Shown: positions 12,663 to 22,502, counted from the first letter of the stretch. The stretch: DNA of 64,000 nucleotides from Notospermus geniculatus (GCA_002633025.1 NMRB01000166.1:156750-220749); one strand, 5' to 3'. Program-made: numbers and translations. Notes: generated from the sequence alone by a model not told the origin.

Positions 12663-13142
12663 AGAGGTGAAATTAAGCTTCACAAAGCCAAATCCTATAT
12701 TTACGAATGCTGAAAGTAAGTTTCATGACCGGATATGAGATTTACGCGAGAAAATACAGGTTTGGAGAGAGAAAATATAGGTTTCGGCAACCAAAACTAG
12801 GTTTCGGTAACCGAATCCTATATTCAGAGGCAGATATTGGCCAAGTGTGAAAAACCTGGTTTCAGCCAGGCCTTACCTATATTTTCTTTGCTAAAGAAGA
12901 TCTGGAATGCCAAATAGGGGTTTAAGAGGTGAAATTAAGCTTCACAAAGCTGAATCCTATATTTACGAATGCTGAAAGTAAGTTTCATGACCGGATATGA
13001 GATTTACGCGAGAAAATACAGGTTTGGAGAGAGAAAATATAGGTTTCGGCAACCGAAACTAGGTTTCGGTAACCGAATCCTATATTCAGAGGCTGATATT
13101 GGCCAAGTGAGAAAAACTTGGTTTCAGCCAGGCCTTGCCTAT
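12663..13142. repeat. Tandem duplication, 262-base unit, second copy cut by the LTR element
   Basis: Copy 1 spans 12663-12924 and copy 2 starts at 12925, both opening AGAGGTGAAATTAAGCTTC. Copy 2 matches copy 1 up to CCTAT at 13142, where the 5' LTR begins. Copy 1 continues instead with ATTTTCTTTGCTAAAG. Copy 1 therefore shows what the insertion site looked like before the retroelement arrived. Confidence 0.85.
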
Positions 13143-13553
13143 TGTGGTAAAAACGGGGCCCGTGTCGTTACTGCATGCCGCGCTGTACGAGGCTCCGGTG
13201 CCGCCGGTGGTGCACCGACCAATCAGGAGGCGCGCCGCAGTGACGTCACCGGCCTCGGTGGATAAAAACCCCTGCCAGCTTTTGGAGCGAGGGAATTGGA
13301 CACACTTGAGTATTTGGAGAGCATATTGAGACAACCTTCCGCGTTTTAACATCCGTATTTTACCCGTATTTGGTTCGGTCTGCGTCTACCGACGCCGGAC
13401 CCTTTAGGCCCAGCTTAGGTCTAGATCGTGCTAGAGTTTGGCACGCCCCGTCTTAGTGGGGCGTCCCTTGCGGTGAAATACGCCTCCCCCGGGCGTAATT
13501 CTCGGCCACACTCGGGGCTGCTAGCCCGGGGCTCGAGGCCTTATTTTACCACA
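13143..13553 (+). repeat. 5' LTR (subfamily A)
   Basis: It begins TGTGGTAAAA and ends TTTTACCACA, a 10-base inverted terminal pair with the usual TG...CA ends. Length is 411 bases. It matches the 3' LTR except for two adjacent-region substitutions near 13311 and a 3-base GCT indel near 13519. The left flank is CCTAT. The matching target duplication after the 3' LTR is hidden by the gap. Confidence 0.95.
13219..13268 (+). promoter_or_regulatory. LTR promoter: CCAAT, CRE palindrome, TATA-like box
   Basis: CCAAT lies at 13219-13223, the palindrome TGACGTCA (a perfect CREB/ATF site) at 13241-13248 and GATAAAAA at 13261-13268. The same three elements in the same order occur in the internal LTR (18878, 18900, 18920) and the 3' LTR (28179, 28201, 28221), although the two subfamilies differ greatly elsewhere. 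Conservation across diverged LTRs supports a working RNA polymerase II promoter. Confidence 0.7.
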
Positions 13554-13588
13554 ATTGGCGCTGCGAGCAAGTAGATTCGAACCCGCGC
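13554..13588 (+). other. Putative primer-binding site
   Basis: Immediately after the LTR comes ATTGGCGCTGCGAGC. A TGG at this position is expected for pairing with the CCA end of a tRNA, and GATTCGAACC further on resembles the complement of a T arm. The spacing does not fit a standard tRNA exactly, so I do not name the primer. The internal LTR is followed by the related ATTGGCGTTGTC. Confidence 0.5.
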
Positions 13589-14391
13589 CAGTTAGTTTTC
13601 ATTTATTTGCTGTACACCTTTTCCCATTTTCACAAAATTATTTCTGGCGTTTTCACCACGCCGTTTTTTTTTTTTGTGATGTTGAACTTTCGGCCTGATT
13701 TTCCACCATTTCTTTTGTCGCAGTGAGGGGGGAGTTAGGCCTAGGGGTATTTAATATTATTAGGATTTTGATTGGTGCATGTGTAGCACTAATTATTGAC
13801 GGAGAGCCTGACATTCTATAGTATATGTCAATTTTCCTCTTCGTCTGGTTTTCTATGGTCGGACGAGTGACGACCATTTGTATTTTGATTAGGTGTCATT
13901 GGCATTTGATTCGGTGCCTGTGACTTTAGTTTAACACTGCGACGGAAGTTTATTGGTGGGGATATTTGGCCTGGTTTTTCACATCACATCTGTTTGACAC
14001 TGGGATATTTTCCCAGTGCCAGCGGTTTTTCAACCCTTCCTACATTTTGATCCATTCGTGGCATATATACGCCACTAGTGCAGTCGATATACTTTATACA
14101 CAGCACGCATGATTGTGCTGAATCCTAAACACCCTTACTGAACCTTATTACCAGTGATTGTGTTACATTAAATCTATAGTTTCGGTCCGTTGGGCGGCGC
14201 GCCTATGTTACATCACTCGTAGCGTGCAACCTGTTTATCGGTTCGCGGGTTTAAATACAATACTATAAATCGCTTTGTTTGCGCAACTCGCTTTTGAATT
14301 TCGGAATAAAACCTTTGTGATTGAAGTTTAGTTTGTGTTGGTTACTCGATTTTTCTTAAATAAAGTCCAAGGCACATGACAATCTTTTGTC
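13589..14391 (+). other. Leader of element copy A
   Basis: Untranslated leader of about 800 bases. Most of it aligns by eye with the leader of copy B (for example ACCACGCCGTTTT, GATTGGTGC, TTGACGG, ACAGCACGCATGATTGTGCT and AAATAAAGTCCAAGG). The shared text runs up to the ATG of ORF1, which supports that start codon. Packaging or translation signals could lie here but I cannot point to one. Confidence 0.7.
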
Positions 14392-17349
14392 ATGTCCGTC
14401 ATAGGACCCCACCATAAAGTTCAGGTTAATGTGGCGAGTGAGGAGGAGCTAGCGACTCTTCCCGGAATTGGGACAAAGAGGGTGCAGGATATTTGCGCTC
14501 TTAGGGAGGCCACTTGTCATTTAAGATCATACTCCGATCTTGCCTGCTTACCCTCTCATGTTGTGGACCGCTTGCGGGAGGAGTCGTGGCTTAGCTTCTC
14601 CGCGCCACATTCCGATTCTCCCAAGATTGAGACTTCATTTATAAATGAAAATCCCTCGTTGGCGTGGGACAGCATGGAGCGCCACCCTCATGAACAATCG
14701 ATTTCCCGGACGCGGCCGGAGGTGAGTCGGCATCAGGTGTCTCAGCGGAAGCAAAGGAGAGGAGAAAAGGGCGATCAAATGCCCAAATCATACTCCTACA
14801 CTTCCCGACAGGCGCTTCCCGCTGGCCTGAGAGCCGACATACTATCCCAGTACCGCTCGGAACCGTCCGGTCGGCCTCGGAGGGTGCTCCCCGCAATTCC
14901 CACTGCAGCGGGGGAAAAGCTGAAACCACGTTCGGAACCGACGCGTCGAGCCGCGGACGCGTCATTTGTTCCCCACGCGGTAAATTCTACACCAGCGCTG
15001 AAAGTTGAGGGGGAGAAGGTTGGCTCCAAATCGCGGTCGACTCTGGAAGTTGACGCGGTGGAAGCCCTCCCCCTCGACTTAAATGGGAATTATCAGCATG
15101 CGCCGTCGACTCTAGAAGTTGACGCGTATGTTGAAACCTGCCAATCAGCGTTGGATTCAATGTCAGAAGTTGACCCGTCGGTTAGGCCTTGTGTAAAGTC
15201 GGGGATTGGCCCCGCAACGGTAGTTGCGCCACAGGTTGCCGCCCCGGGGAGTGTAACATCTGCGCCCGTGACGCAGCCGTCAGTAAAAGATGGCGCGTCA
15301 GTTCCTCAGAGTGTCTCGTCACCGTTTTTTAAAACGGATACTAGGCCTAAAGTTAAGGGCTTTACTCTCGCAGGCTCTGATTTACCTCGTATTGATGATC
15401 AATATGTTAATGACTTAAGACATGATGTGTCCTTATTAGCACCGGGCGGAGTTTATAGTCGTGGGGAGAGACGCTCTGCCTCTATCCCACCTCCGCCTGG
15501 GTTTACGGTCCTGGATCGCGGTAGATTCTCTGCTCATGGATTGGATTTGACTCCTACCTCGAAATGGGCTGTTCCAAATTATGGCACGTCTACCGAGATC
15601 CCGGTTTCAGTGAGTCGCCCCCCAATGCATCCCTTATTTTTAGGACCATTTGGTGTTCCACTTGATTCCATTTCCTCTGAGGTGTTGCCGGTGGATACTT
15701 TAGCCCCTGATCCTATGGTTCCCCCTTTCTTAGGTGAACAAGGTACATTTGGCGTTCCACTTGATTCCATTTCTTCTGAGGTATTGCCGGTGGATACTTT
15801 AGCCCCTGACCCTATGGTTCCTCCTTTCTTAGGTGAACACGGTACCATTGTTGCGACCTCTCCATGTCCACCGTTTGGAAAGGACCCCTATTGTCCAAAG
15901 GACCTAGGCCCAGTTGAGGACGAAAGTAGCCACTCATTTGTAGTCCCCAGTCTGAATAAAGTCGACCCCATTGAACCGTTTGGGAATCCCCCTGTACCTG
16001 TTTATGTCGATCACTTGGTAGTTGAGGCCCCGTCAGGGAGAGGCGTGGCCGGGGACCCGCGACAGTTCATTGCCGACAGGGGGCGCCCCCCGGACTGTTT
16101 CGTTCCTGCCCGAGAACATGAGGCCGCGGCCTTAGAAGCCGCAGGGAGTTGCCTCCCAGATTTTGGCCATTATGTTGTTGGCCAGGAGCGTGCAGCTTCA
16201 GCCCTGAAGGCTAGTTGGGGGCGTTCCCCAGTTGTCGGACGTGACGGTCCGGTTCGGGAGCATACGGCCGAGACCCCTGTTGATGGCGGGGAGTGGTCCC
16301 CGAGTTTCGGCCGTGGTGTTCCCGATCGGAGGCATATGATGCTGGGGCCTGCGGCCAGTAAGCGGCGCCCCCCATGTCTTGATCAGGATGTGCCGGCCCT
16401 CAATGCCGGCCGGGGACGCCCTCCGGATCGCGATCGTGACCGGTTTGCTCGGGGACGTGCGGCATCGGCTCCTGACGCCGGTGGCGGGCGGCCCCCGGGT
16501 CTCGGCCGCGGACGTGTGACGTCGGCTTACGGCGCCAGAGGGAGGCCCCCGGAGACTCGCGGTCAAGCTCGGGGACGTGCGGCATCGGCTCCAGATGCCG
16601 ATGGCGGGCGGCCCCCGGGTCTCGGCCGCGGACGTGTGACGTCGGCTTACGGCGCCAGAGGGAGGCCCCCGGAGACTCGCGGTCATGATATTTCTGGCCG
16701 GGGCCATGCATCTTGGCTCCGTGGCATGGATGCCGGGCGCCCCCCTGATGGTACCCCTCAACGGAGGTGTGCGGATGCCGGTGGGAAAAACTCGGTATCA
16801 GGTTTTGATTATGGTGTCCACACCCATAGGCCCACTGAATTGACCCGTGGAGTCGATAGTGGGCGCCCACCTGAATTTGGTCCTGGTATCCCTGAATATG
16901 GCCAGGTAAATTCGGCCTTTGATGTCGACAGAGGGCGCCCCCCAGGTTCTGGTGGTAACGTTTCTGGTCTTAGGCCCAAGTATTTCATCCCAGGTACCCA
17001 TAGCGGGCGGCCTCCGGATCTTGATTATGTTACTGCTGGTGATGCGCACCCAGATTCTGACCCTGATTTTCAGGAGTTTGCTTTTGATCCAAATAGGGGT
17101 CGCCCTCCGGATCTGGGTCGTGGAAAAGTAGGGTTTGCCCTTAACATCAGTAGAGAACACCCCTCTGATGTTAATTATGATACCCCTGGTCTAGGGCGTA
17201 CACAGTTAGCCTCGGATACTGCTAGACGGCGCCCCTTGGAGTCTGATTACAGGTTTCTTGATAGAAGGCGTGCAGCGTCGGCTCCACCACCTGCCGACAC
17301 TGTTAAACTTTCTGCCAACAAATCTGTAAAATCGACCGTGAAATTCTGA
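14392..17349 (+). CDS. Retroelement ORF1 (Gag position), helix-hairpin-helix plus GRPP repeats
   Basis: An unbroken 985-codon frame in the position of Gag. Residues about 11-65 match a ComEA/PsbU-type helix-hairpin-helix domain: NVASEEELATLPGIG, then a helix, then SYSDLACLP and a closing helix. Residues about 70-550 are proline- and serine-rich and probably disordered. A 33-residue segment is duplicated in tandem (15652-15750 and 15751-15849). Residues about 560-930 carry roughly a dozen GRPPD, GRPPG or GRPPE motifs, several preceded by Arg as in AT-hooks, and a 120-base tandem duplication (16447-16566, 16567-16686). I see no CCHC zinc knuckle and no capsid-like homology region. The last residues and stop come from a dispersed repeat also found at 62290. 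The frame is kept over 3 kb, so it was selected for recently. Nucleic-acid binding is inferred. Confidence 0.75.
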   Translation: MSVIGPHHKVQVNVASEEELATLPGIGTKRVQDICALREATCHLRSYSDLACLPSHVVDRLREESWLSFSAPHSDSPKIETSFINENPSLAWDSMERHPHEQSISRTRPEVSRHQVSQRKQRRGEKGDQMPKSYSYTSRQALPAGLRADILSQYRSEPSGRPRRVLPAIPTAAGEKLKPRSEPTRRAADASFVPHAVNSTPALKVEGEKVGSKSRSTLEVDAVEALPLDLNGNYQHAPSTLEVDAYVETCQSALDSMSEVDPSVRPCVKSGIGPATVVAPQVAAPGSVTSAPVTQPSVKDGASVPQSVSSPFFKTDTRPKVKGFTLAGSDLPRIDDQYVNDLRHDVSLLAPGGVYSRGERRSASIPPPPGFTVLDRGRFSAHGLDLTPTSKWAVPNYGTSTEIPVSVSRPPMHPLFLGPFGVPLDSISSEVLPVDTLAPDPMVPPFLGEQGTFGVPLDSISSEVLPVDTLAPDPMVPPFLGEHGTIVATSPCPPFGKDPYCPKDLGPVEDESSHSFVVPSLNKVDPIEPFGNPPVPVYVDHLVVEAPSGRGVAGDPRQFIADRGRPPDCFVPAREHEAAALEAAGSCLPDFGHYVVGQERAASALKASWGRSPVVGRDGPVREHTAETPVDGGEWSPSFGRGVPDRRHMMLGPAASKRRPPCLDQDVPALNAGRGRPPDRDRDRFARGRAASAPDAGGGRPPGLGRGRVTSAYGARGRPPETRGQARGRAASAPDADGGRPPGLGRGRVTSAYGARGRPPETRGHDISGRGHASWLRGMDAGRPPDGTPQRRCADAGGKNSVSGFDYGVHTHRPTELTRGVDSGRPPEFGPGIPEYGQVNSAFDVDRGRPPGSGGNVSGLRPKYFIPGTHSGRPPDLDYVTAGDAHPDSDPDFQEFAFDPNRGRPPDLGRGKVGFALNISREHPSDVNYDTPGLGRTQLASDTARRRPLESDYRFLDRRRAASAPPPADTVKLSANKSVKSTVKF

Positions 17350-17450
17350 AATTAGGAGCAAATCAATGAAATTCACCTCAGATTTCAATGTTTCTAGCAC
17401 AGTGCGCCCCCTCTTTTCCGAAATTGTGGATCTCCCTGGAATGAGCAAGC
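17328..17450. repeat. Dispersed repeat fragment shared with 62290-62417
   Basis: The two places share CGACCGTGAAATT, GAAATTCACC, CAGATTTCAATGTT and CCCTCTTTTCCGAAAT, with about 80 to 85 percent identity by eye. The right border (GTGGATC...CCCTGG) looks like a DNA transposon end when read in reverse. It supplies the last codons and the stop of ORF1 copy A. Confidence 0.7.
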
Positions 17451-17908
17451 CGGTCGGTTTTCGTCGTATCAATGGCCTCCGCGGGCCTGAAGGCTTCAGC
17501 AGTGTAAAGTTAATTGCATTGTAGATCCTGACATTCGTAGCTAGCGAAGTAGAAGATAACACTTAAGAAAAGAGGACATCGTCGACTTAAACGCTGAAAC
17601 TCATTGGTAAATGCGTCTTCATGTATATATGTCCTGGGCTGAAGAAAATGAATTGTAAAGACTGCTCTCATCTCGACGTGTCCAAGATTCAGTATGATGC
17701 AAGTAATCAATAGTCCTACACCATTGATTTCCTTGGAGAAACACGAATATTGTATATGTAAAAAGTCATCAATATCGAACGAAGGGCTATTCACATTGAT
17801 CCAGTTCGAATAGCATAGCCGAGTAGGCCTACTAAGAATCTAAATTAGATCCGGTGAAGGGTAAACGAGTGTACCCGTCATCGACCGTCCGCCGGGTCCG
17901 GGACTCTC

Positions 17909-18029
17909 AGGGCCGTATGCACGGGTCACACTTTCATTAAAGTCTGACTTTTCGTAATGCTTCAAGCATAGAGAAAGTCTAACTTAAGCTATACTTTAGG
18001 CTAAAGTGCGATCCGTGAATACGGCCCTT
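17909..18029. repeat. MITE, about 120 bases
   Basis: AGGGCCGTATGCACGG at the left is mirrored by CCGTGAATACGGCCCT at the right. The interior is also a foldback (AAAGTCTGACTTT, AAAGTCTAACTTAAG). Confidence 0.75.
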
Positions 18030-18360
18030 AGTAAAAATGTGGTGGTATAAACTATTGTTCGGCGGACAGATAATTGGGTCACGTGGTCACCATACTGAGC
18101 CATTATTTTCGTCCTTGATTTTTCCGCCGGCAAAAATTACGCCGTAAAGTGACCATTTGTATTCATTTTTGATGTTATGGTTTCTGTGGGTCATTTTCTC
18201 GTGTCCAGCAGATAATGAGCTGAGAACGTTAAGGGGAGACCTCTGGCTCAGATGAAAATCAAAGTACAGTGACCCAGGATAATAATTTTGATTGATATAT
18301 ATCAAGTTGTGGTAGGAGAATTGGAAAAAAGTAACGGAAATCATGTAGTTCTTGAAATGG

Positions 18361-18375
18361 CCACTAGGGGGCGCT
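18361..18375 (+). promoter_or_regulatory. CTCF-like binding motif
   Basis: CCACTAGGGGGCGCT is a full match to the well-known core recognition sequence of the insulator protein CTCF. It is a single site in the spacer. Motif identity alone does not show occupancy, and the species must have CTCF for it to matter. Confidence 0.4.
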
Positions 18376-18803
18376 CTGTACTGTGATTCACCGAAACGAT
18401 CATATCTTCCAAGCTATAAGAGGAAACGACTTCCAACCACTTGCATCTTGAAGCTGAGCATTTTATTCATGTTTGCATGCATTTTCAAGCCAAAATATCC
18501 ATCCACGGTAGTTTTTAGGCATATTTTTTGTGCTTGGGGTGCCTAGACAGGGGCGGCGCAAGTAGTAAAAGTGTCCCCTAGTGCATCTGGAGTGAGTTAT
18601 TGACCTGAGAATGCATGCAAACATGCACCTTCATGTCATAAACCACCTGTCAAAGTTTCATTGAATTATTTTGAGAACTTTTTGCTCTAGAACTGTTTTT
18701 GTGGAAGAAAATATGCAAAACGGACAATTGAGAAATTAGCTCCCGAACATTTCAACAGATGAAACTTCTAGTAAATGAGCTGGTGTGATGTTTTTTATGC
18801 CTG

Positions 18804-19134
18804 TGTGGTAAAAACGGGGCCTGTGTCGTTGCTGTCGTCGTGATGTACAGGACTCCAGCGTCGCCGAAGAGCACCGACCAATCAGGAGGAGCACCACAGT
18901 GACGTCACCGGCCTCGGAGGATAAAAGCCCCTGCCAGCTCGACACACTTGACATTGGAATTGAACTTGGACAACTAGAGCGTTAGCGTATACCGTGTTTT
19001 ATCCTCGTACATTCTGGACCGTGTGCTATCGTGTACTACCGTGTACTACCGTGTAGTAAAATACGCCTCACCCGGGCGCATAACTCTCGGCCACACTCGG
19101 GGCTAGCCCGGGCCAGAGGCCGAGTTTTACCACA
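18804..19134 (+). repeat. Internal LTR (subfamily B)
   Basis: It begins TGTGGTAAAA and ends TTTTACCACA like the outer LTRs, and shares the CCAAT, TGACGTCA and TATA-like boxes and the CGGCCACACTCGGGGCTAGC block. It is 80 bases shorter and much diverged in its middle, where it has a GTGTACTACC iteration instead. It marks the 5' end of the second element half. No matching subfamily B LTR is found downstream. Confidence 0.9.
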
Positions 19135-20350
19135 ATTGGCGTTGTCAGGTCGAACCTGCGCCGGTTTCTACATTCATGACATAGTAGGCCTATCTCTCCC
19201 ACACCATTTTTCGTTGTGGGTGGGGAGAGAATATAGGATAGAATAGAATAGGATAGAAGGATAGAATATTTTCATAGGGCCTGGGTGCCATTGAGATTTT
19301 CGAACTCACGTCATCATTTTTGGCATTTCCACCACGCCGTTTTCGTGTGGTGTTGAATCTATAGGCCTAATCTCTTTTCACCATTTTTTCGTCGTAGTGA
19401 GGGTGGGAATTAGGGGTAATTATTAGGATTCTGATTGGTGCGTGTATCTTAGGCACTAATTGTTGACGGGGAGTTTGACATTCTGTAGTGTATGTCGTTC
19501 TTCTCTTCGTCGTGATTTTCTGTGGTCGGAGTGACGACCGTTTGTATTTCGAGTTTAACTCGCGGTACAATTTATTTTAGATTTCATTGGGCACTTAATT
19601 TGGTGCCTGTGACTGTGTTAGGCTTAGCACTGCGACGAATAGCTATTGGTGGGGATTTTTCGCCTAATATTTGACGCCATATTTACGGTGTTGGGCACTG
19701 GGATATTTCCCTGGTGCCGGAATTTCCTTGACGTTTTCAAGTTTTGGCCCACTCGTGACACACAGGCCACTAGTGTAGTCAATGTAGTATAGCTGGCTGG
19801 TTTATTAACCCAGAGTTTGTACATAGCACGCATGATTGTGCTTAATCCTTAATACCCTTATTGAACCTTATCGCTAGTAGTTTTGGTAGATTAGATTTAG
19901 TTTCGGTCTGTTGAACGGCGCGCCTATATTACGTCACTCTCAGCGAGCAACCTGCTATCGGTTCGCGTGTTTAGTACAATACCGCGCAAGCCTTCCAGTG
20001 AAGTGAAAGAGAGGTGCTAGGTATAGATTTAGGGCTACGGTGTGTAGATGTGGGTGGTAGGCCTACCGGAAGATGAAGATGAAGCAGGTAGAAGGTTGAT
20101 ACATTGAAGCTGCGAAAGTTTGTGAAGATTTGCACTAAATAATGTGTTGCAGGAAGCAAATCGCATCTACAGAAAACAAGTGCCAAATTCTGAAGTGTTT
20201 AGTACAATACCGCATAAGCCTTCTAGTTTGGCCATTTATTAGACCGCCTTTGGATTTTGTAATAAAGTTTCATGATTTAAATCTAGTGTTGGCTTGTGTT
20301 GGTTCTTATATTACTGAAATAAAGTCCAAGGTTCATGACAACTTTTTGTC
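19135..20350 (+). other. Leader of element copy B with an internal 228-base duplication
   Basis: Homologous to the leader of copy A but longer. A segment opening GTGTTTAGTACAATACCGC occurs at 19967 and again at 20195 with the intervening stretch absent from copy A, so it was gained as a duplication or as an insertion with repeated flanks. The end of the leader again reads AAATAAAGTCCAAGG up to the ORF1 ATG. Confidence 0.65.
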
Positions 20351-22057
20351 ATGGCCGTCATAGGACCACCTCGTAAAGTCCAAATTAATGTGGCAAGTAA
20401 GGAGGAGTTGGCGACTCTTCCCGGCACTGGGGCAAAGAGAGCAGGGCGCATTTGCGACCTCAGGGTGGCCGCTTTTCCCTTGTTATCATATTCGGATATC
20501 GCTTGTGTGCCCGGTAATATAGTCGACCACTGGCGGGACGAGTCGCTGATAGACTTCTTCGTGCCACATTCTGATTTTGAGAAAGCTGAGGCCTCATTTG
20601 TGAATGAAAATCCCTCGTTAGCTTGGGATAGCATGGGACGCTACTCCCACGAGCGACCGATTTCCCGGGCGCGGCCGGAGGTGAGTCGGCGTCAGGTGTC
20701 ACAGCGGGAGCAAGGGATAGGAGTGAAGGGCGATCAGTTGCCCAGAATATACTCTCATATTTCCCGTCAGGCGCTCCCCGCTGGTTTGAGAGCCGACATA
20801 CTTTCCCGGTACCGCTCGGAACCATCCGGTCGACCTCGGAGGGTGCTCCCAACGATTCCCAGTGCAGCGGGAGGGAATTTGAAACCGCGTTCGGAACCTA
20901 CGCGTCGAGTCGCGGACGCGTTATTTGTTCCCCACGCGGTGAGCTCTAAATCAAGGCTGAAAGCTGAGGGGGAGAATGTTGGCCCCAAATCGCAGTCGAC
21001 GTCGGAAGTTGACGCGGTGGAGGCCCAACCCCTCGATTTGAATGGAAATTACTGGCCCCAAATCGCAGTCGACGTCGGAAGTTGACGCGGTGGAAGTCCA
21101 CCCCCTCGATTTGAATGGAAATTACTGTCATTCGCAGTCGACTCCGGAAATTGACGCGAATGTTGAAGCCCGCCAATCAATGTTTAGGCCAGTTCCAGAA
21201 GTTGACCCATCGATTAGGCCTCACTTGAAGTCGGGGATTGGCCCCGCAACGGTAGTTGCGCCACAGGTTGCCGCCCCGCTGAGTGTGACATCCGCGCCCG
21301 TGACGCAGCCGTCATTAAAAGATGGCGCGTCAGTTCCTCAAAGGGTTTCGTCACCGTTTTTCAAAACGGATGAAGGTAGTAGGCCTAATGTTACATGTAC
21401 GGAGTTTACTTATACAGGCTCTAATTTACCCCGTGCTGGTGATCAATATGTGAATGACTTAAGACACGACATCTCCTTGTTAGCACCGGGCGGAGTTTAT
21501 AGTCATGAGGAGAAACGCTCTGCCTCTATTCCACCTCCGCCTGGGTTTTCGGTCCTGGATCGCGGTAGATTGTCTGCTCATAGATTGGATTTGACTCCTC
21601 CCTCGAAATTGGCTGTTCCGAATTATGGCACGTCTACCGAGATCCCGGTTTCAGTGAGGCGCCCCCCCCCCCAATGCATCCCTTATTTTTAGGGCCATTT
21701 GGCGTTCCACTTGATTCTATTTCTTCTGAGGTATTGCCGGTAGATACTCTAGCCCCTGATCCTATGGTTCCTCCTTTCTTAGGTGAACAAGGGACCACTG
21801 TTACGACCTCTCCATGTCCACCGTTTGGAAAGGACCCCTATTGTCCAAAGGACCTAGGCCCAGTTGAGAGTAAAGGTAGCCACTCATTTGTAGTCCCCAG
21901 TCTGAATAAGGTCGACCCCATTGGACCGTTGGGAAATCCCCCTGCATCTGATTATGTCGATCACTGGGTAGTTGAGGCCCCGTCAGGGAGAGGCGTGACC
22001 GGGGGCCCGCGACAGTTCATTGCCGACAGGGGGCGCCCCCCGGACTGTTTCGTTCCT
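20351..22057 (+). pseudogene. ORF1 copy B, broken by two frameshifts
   Basis: It is homologous to ORF1 copy A from its ATG, including the helix-hairpin-helix domain, here with LPGTG where copy A has LPGIG. The first break is a 73-base tandem duplication (20981-21053 repeated from 21054), which shifts the frame near 21050. The second is a run of 11 C at 21662-21672 where copy A has 6. The reading therefore moves through three frames. Copy B follows copy A to the first GRPPD motif and ends at a single N at 22058, where the macrodomain begins. It carries none of the later GRPP repeats. The frameshifts may be real decay or assembly errors at repeats. Confidence 0.8.
20981..21126. repeat. 73-base tandem duplication in ORF1 copy B
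   Basis: Two units of 73 bases start at 20981 and 21054, each beginning GGCCCCAAATCGCAGTCGAC, with three or four differences. Because 73 is not a multiple of three it breaks the frame. Copy A has a single related unit, with a different spacing. Confidence 0.85.
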
Positions 22058-22058
22058 N

Positions 22059-22502
22059 GTTAATGCAACCAACAGCTCTCTGCTAGGAGGGGGCGGGGTG
22101 GATGGTGCCATCCACGCCGCCGCGGGTCCCTTCCTTAAAGCGGAATGTGCCACTTTTGGTGGCTGCGAATGTGGTGACGCAGTGGTCTCCGGGGGGTATA
22201 ACCTGCCGGCGGGACACGTGTTGCATACTGTTGGTCCCATCGGCGACGACCCTGACAAATTAAGAATGTGTTATGTGAGAGGTCTCGAGTTAATGGAAAA
22301 GTTTGGTTTTAGGACCATTGCATTTCCTTGCATTTCGACCGGTGCCTATGGCTTCCCGAACGAAAAGGCTGCGGTGATTGCGCTGTCCGCGGTGCGGGAG
22401 TTCCTTGAGAAGAGCGGGGACAAAGTAGACAGAATTATATTCTGTGTTTTTCTACAAAAGGATGTAGATATCTATAACCTGCTCTTCCCTAGGTATTTCC
22501 CG
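22059..22502 (+). other. Macrodomain (MACROD-type) at the start of pol
   Basis: Strong similarity to human MACROD1/MACROD2 runs from the NA(A/T)N motif to the terminal strand (RIIFCVFL). The Asn and the GVDG Asp used for ADP-ribose binding and hydrolysis are kept, as are HTVGPI and FPCISTG. The first 35 to 45 residues of a normal macrodomain (first strands and the GDIT segment) are missing, replaced by a single N at 22058. An intact source element should encode them. It is not a recent processed host gene, because it is in frame with protease and has the same codon style as pol. Confidence 0.9.

Larger units (their letters stand above)
17451..18803. other. Non-retroviral spacer between the two element halves
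   Basis: This stretch has no resemblance to retroelement sequence. It holds a MITE (17909-18029) and a CTCF-like motif (18361-18375), and otherwise looks like ordinary genomic DNA. Its presence inside the outer LTR pair means the structure is two elements with host DNA between them, or a misassembly, rather than one simple insertion. Confidence 0.6.

Noticed and set aside
13554-13588. Naming the primer tRNA
   Set aside because: The match to a tRNA 3' end is plausible but the T-arm spacing is off by about three bases, so the tRNA cannot be named by eye.
16198-16870. Long minus-strand frames (187 and 156 codons) opposite ORF1
   Set aside because: They are shadows of the GC-rich, repeat-containing plus-strand ORF1 and mirror its tandem duplication; no start context or family match.
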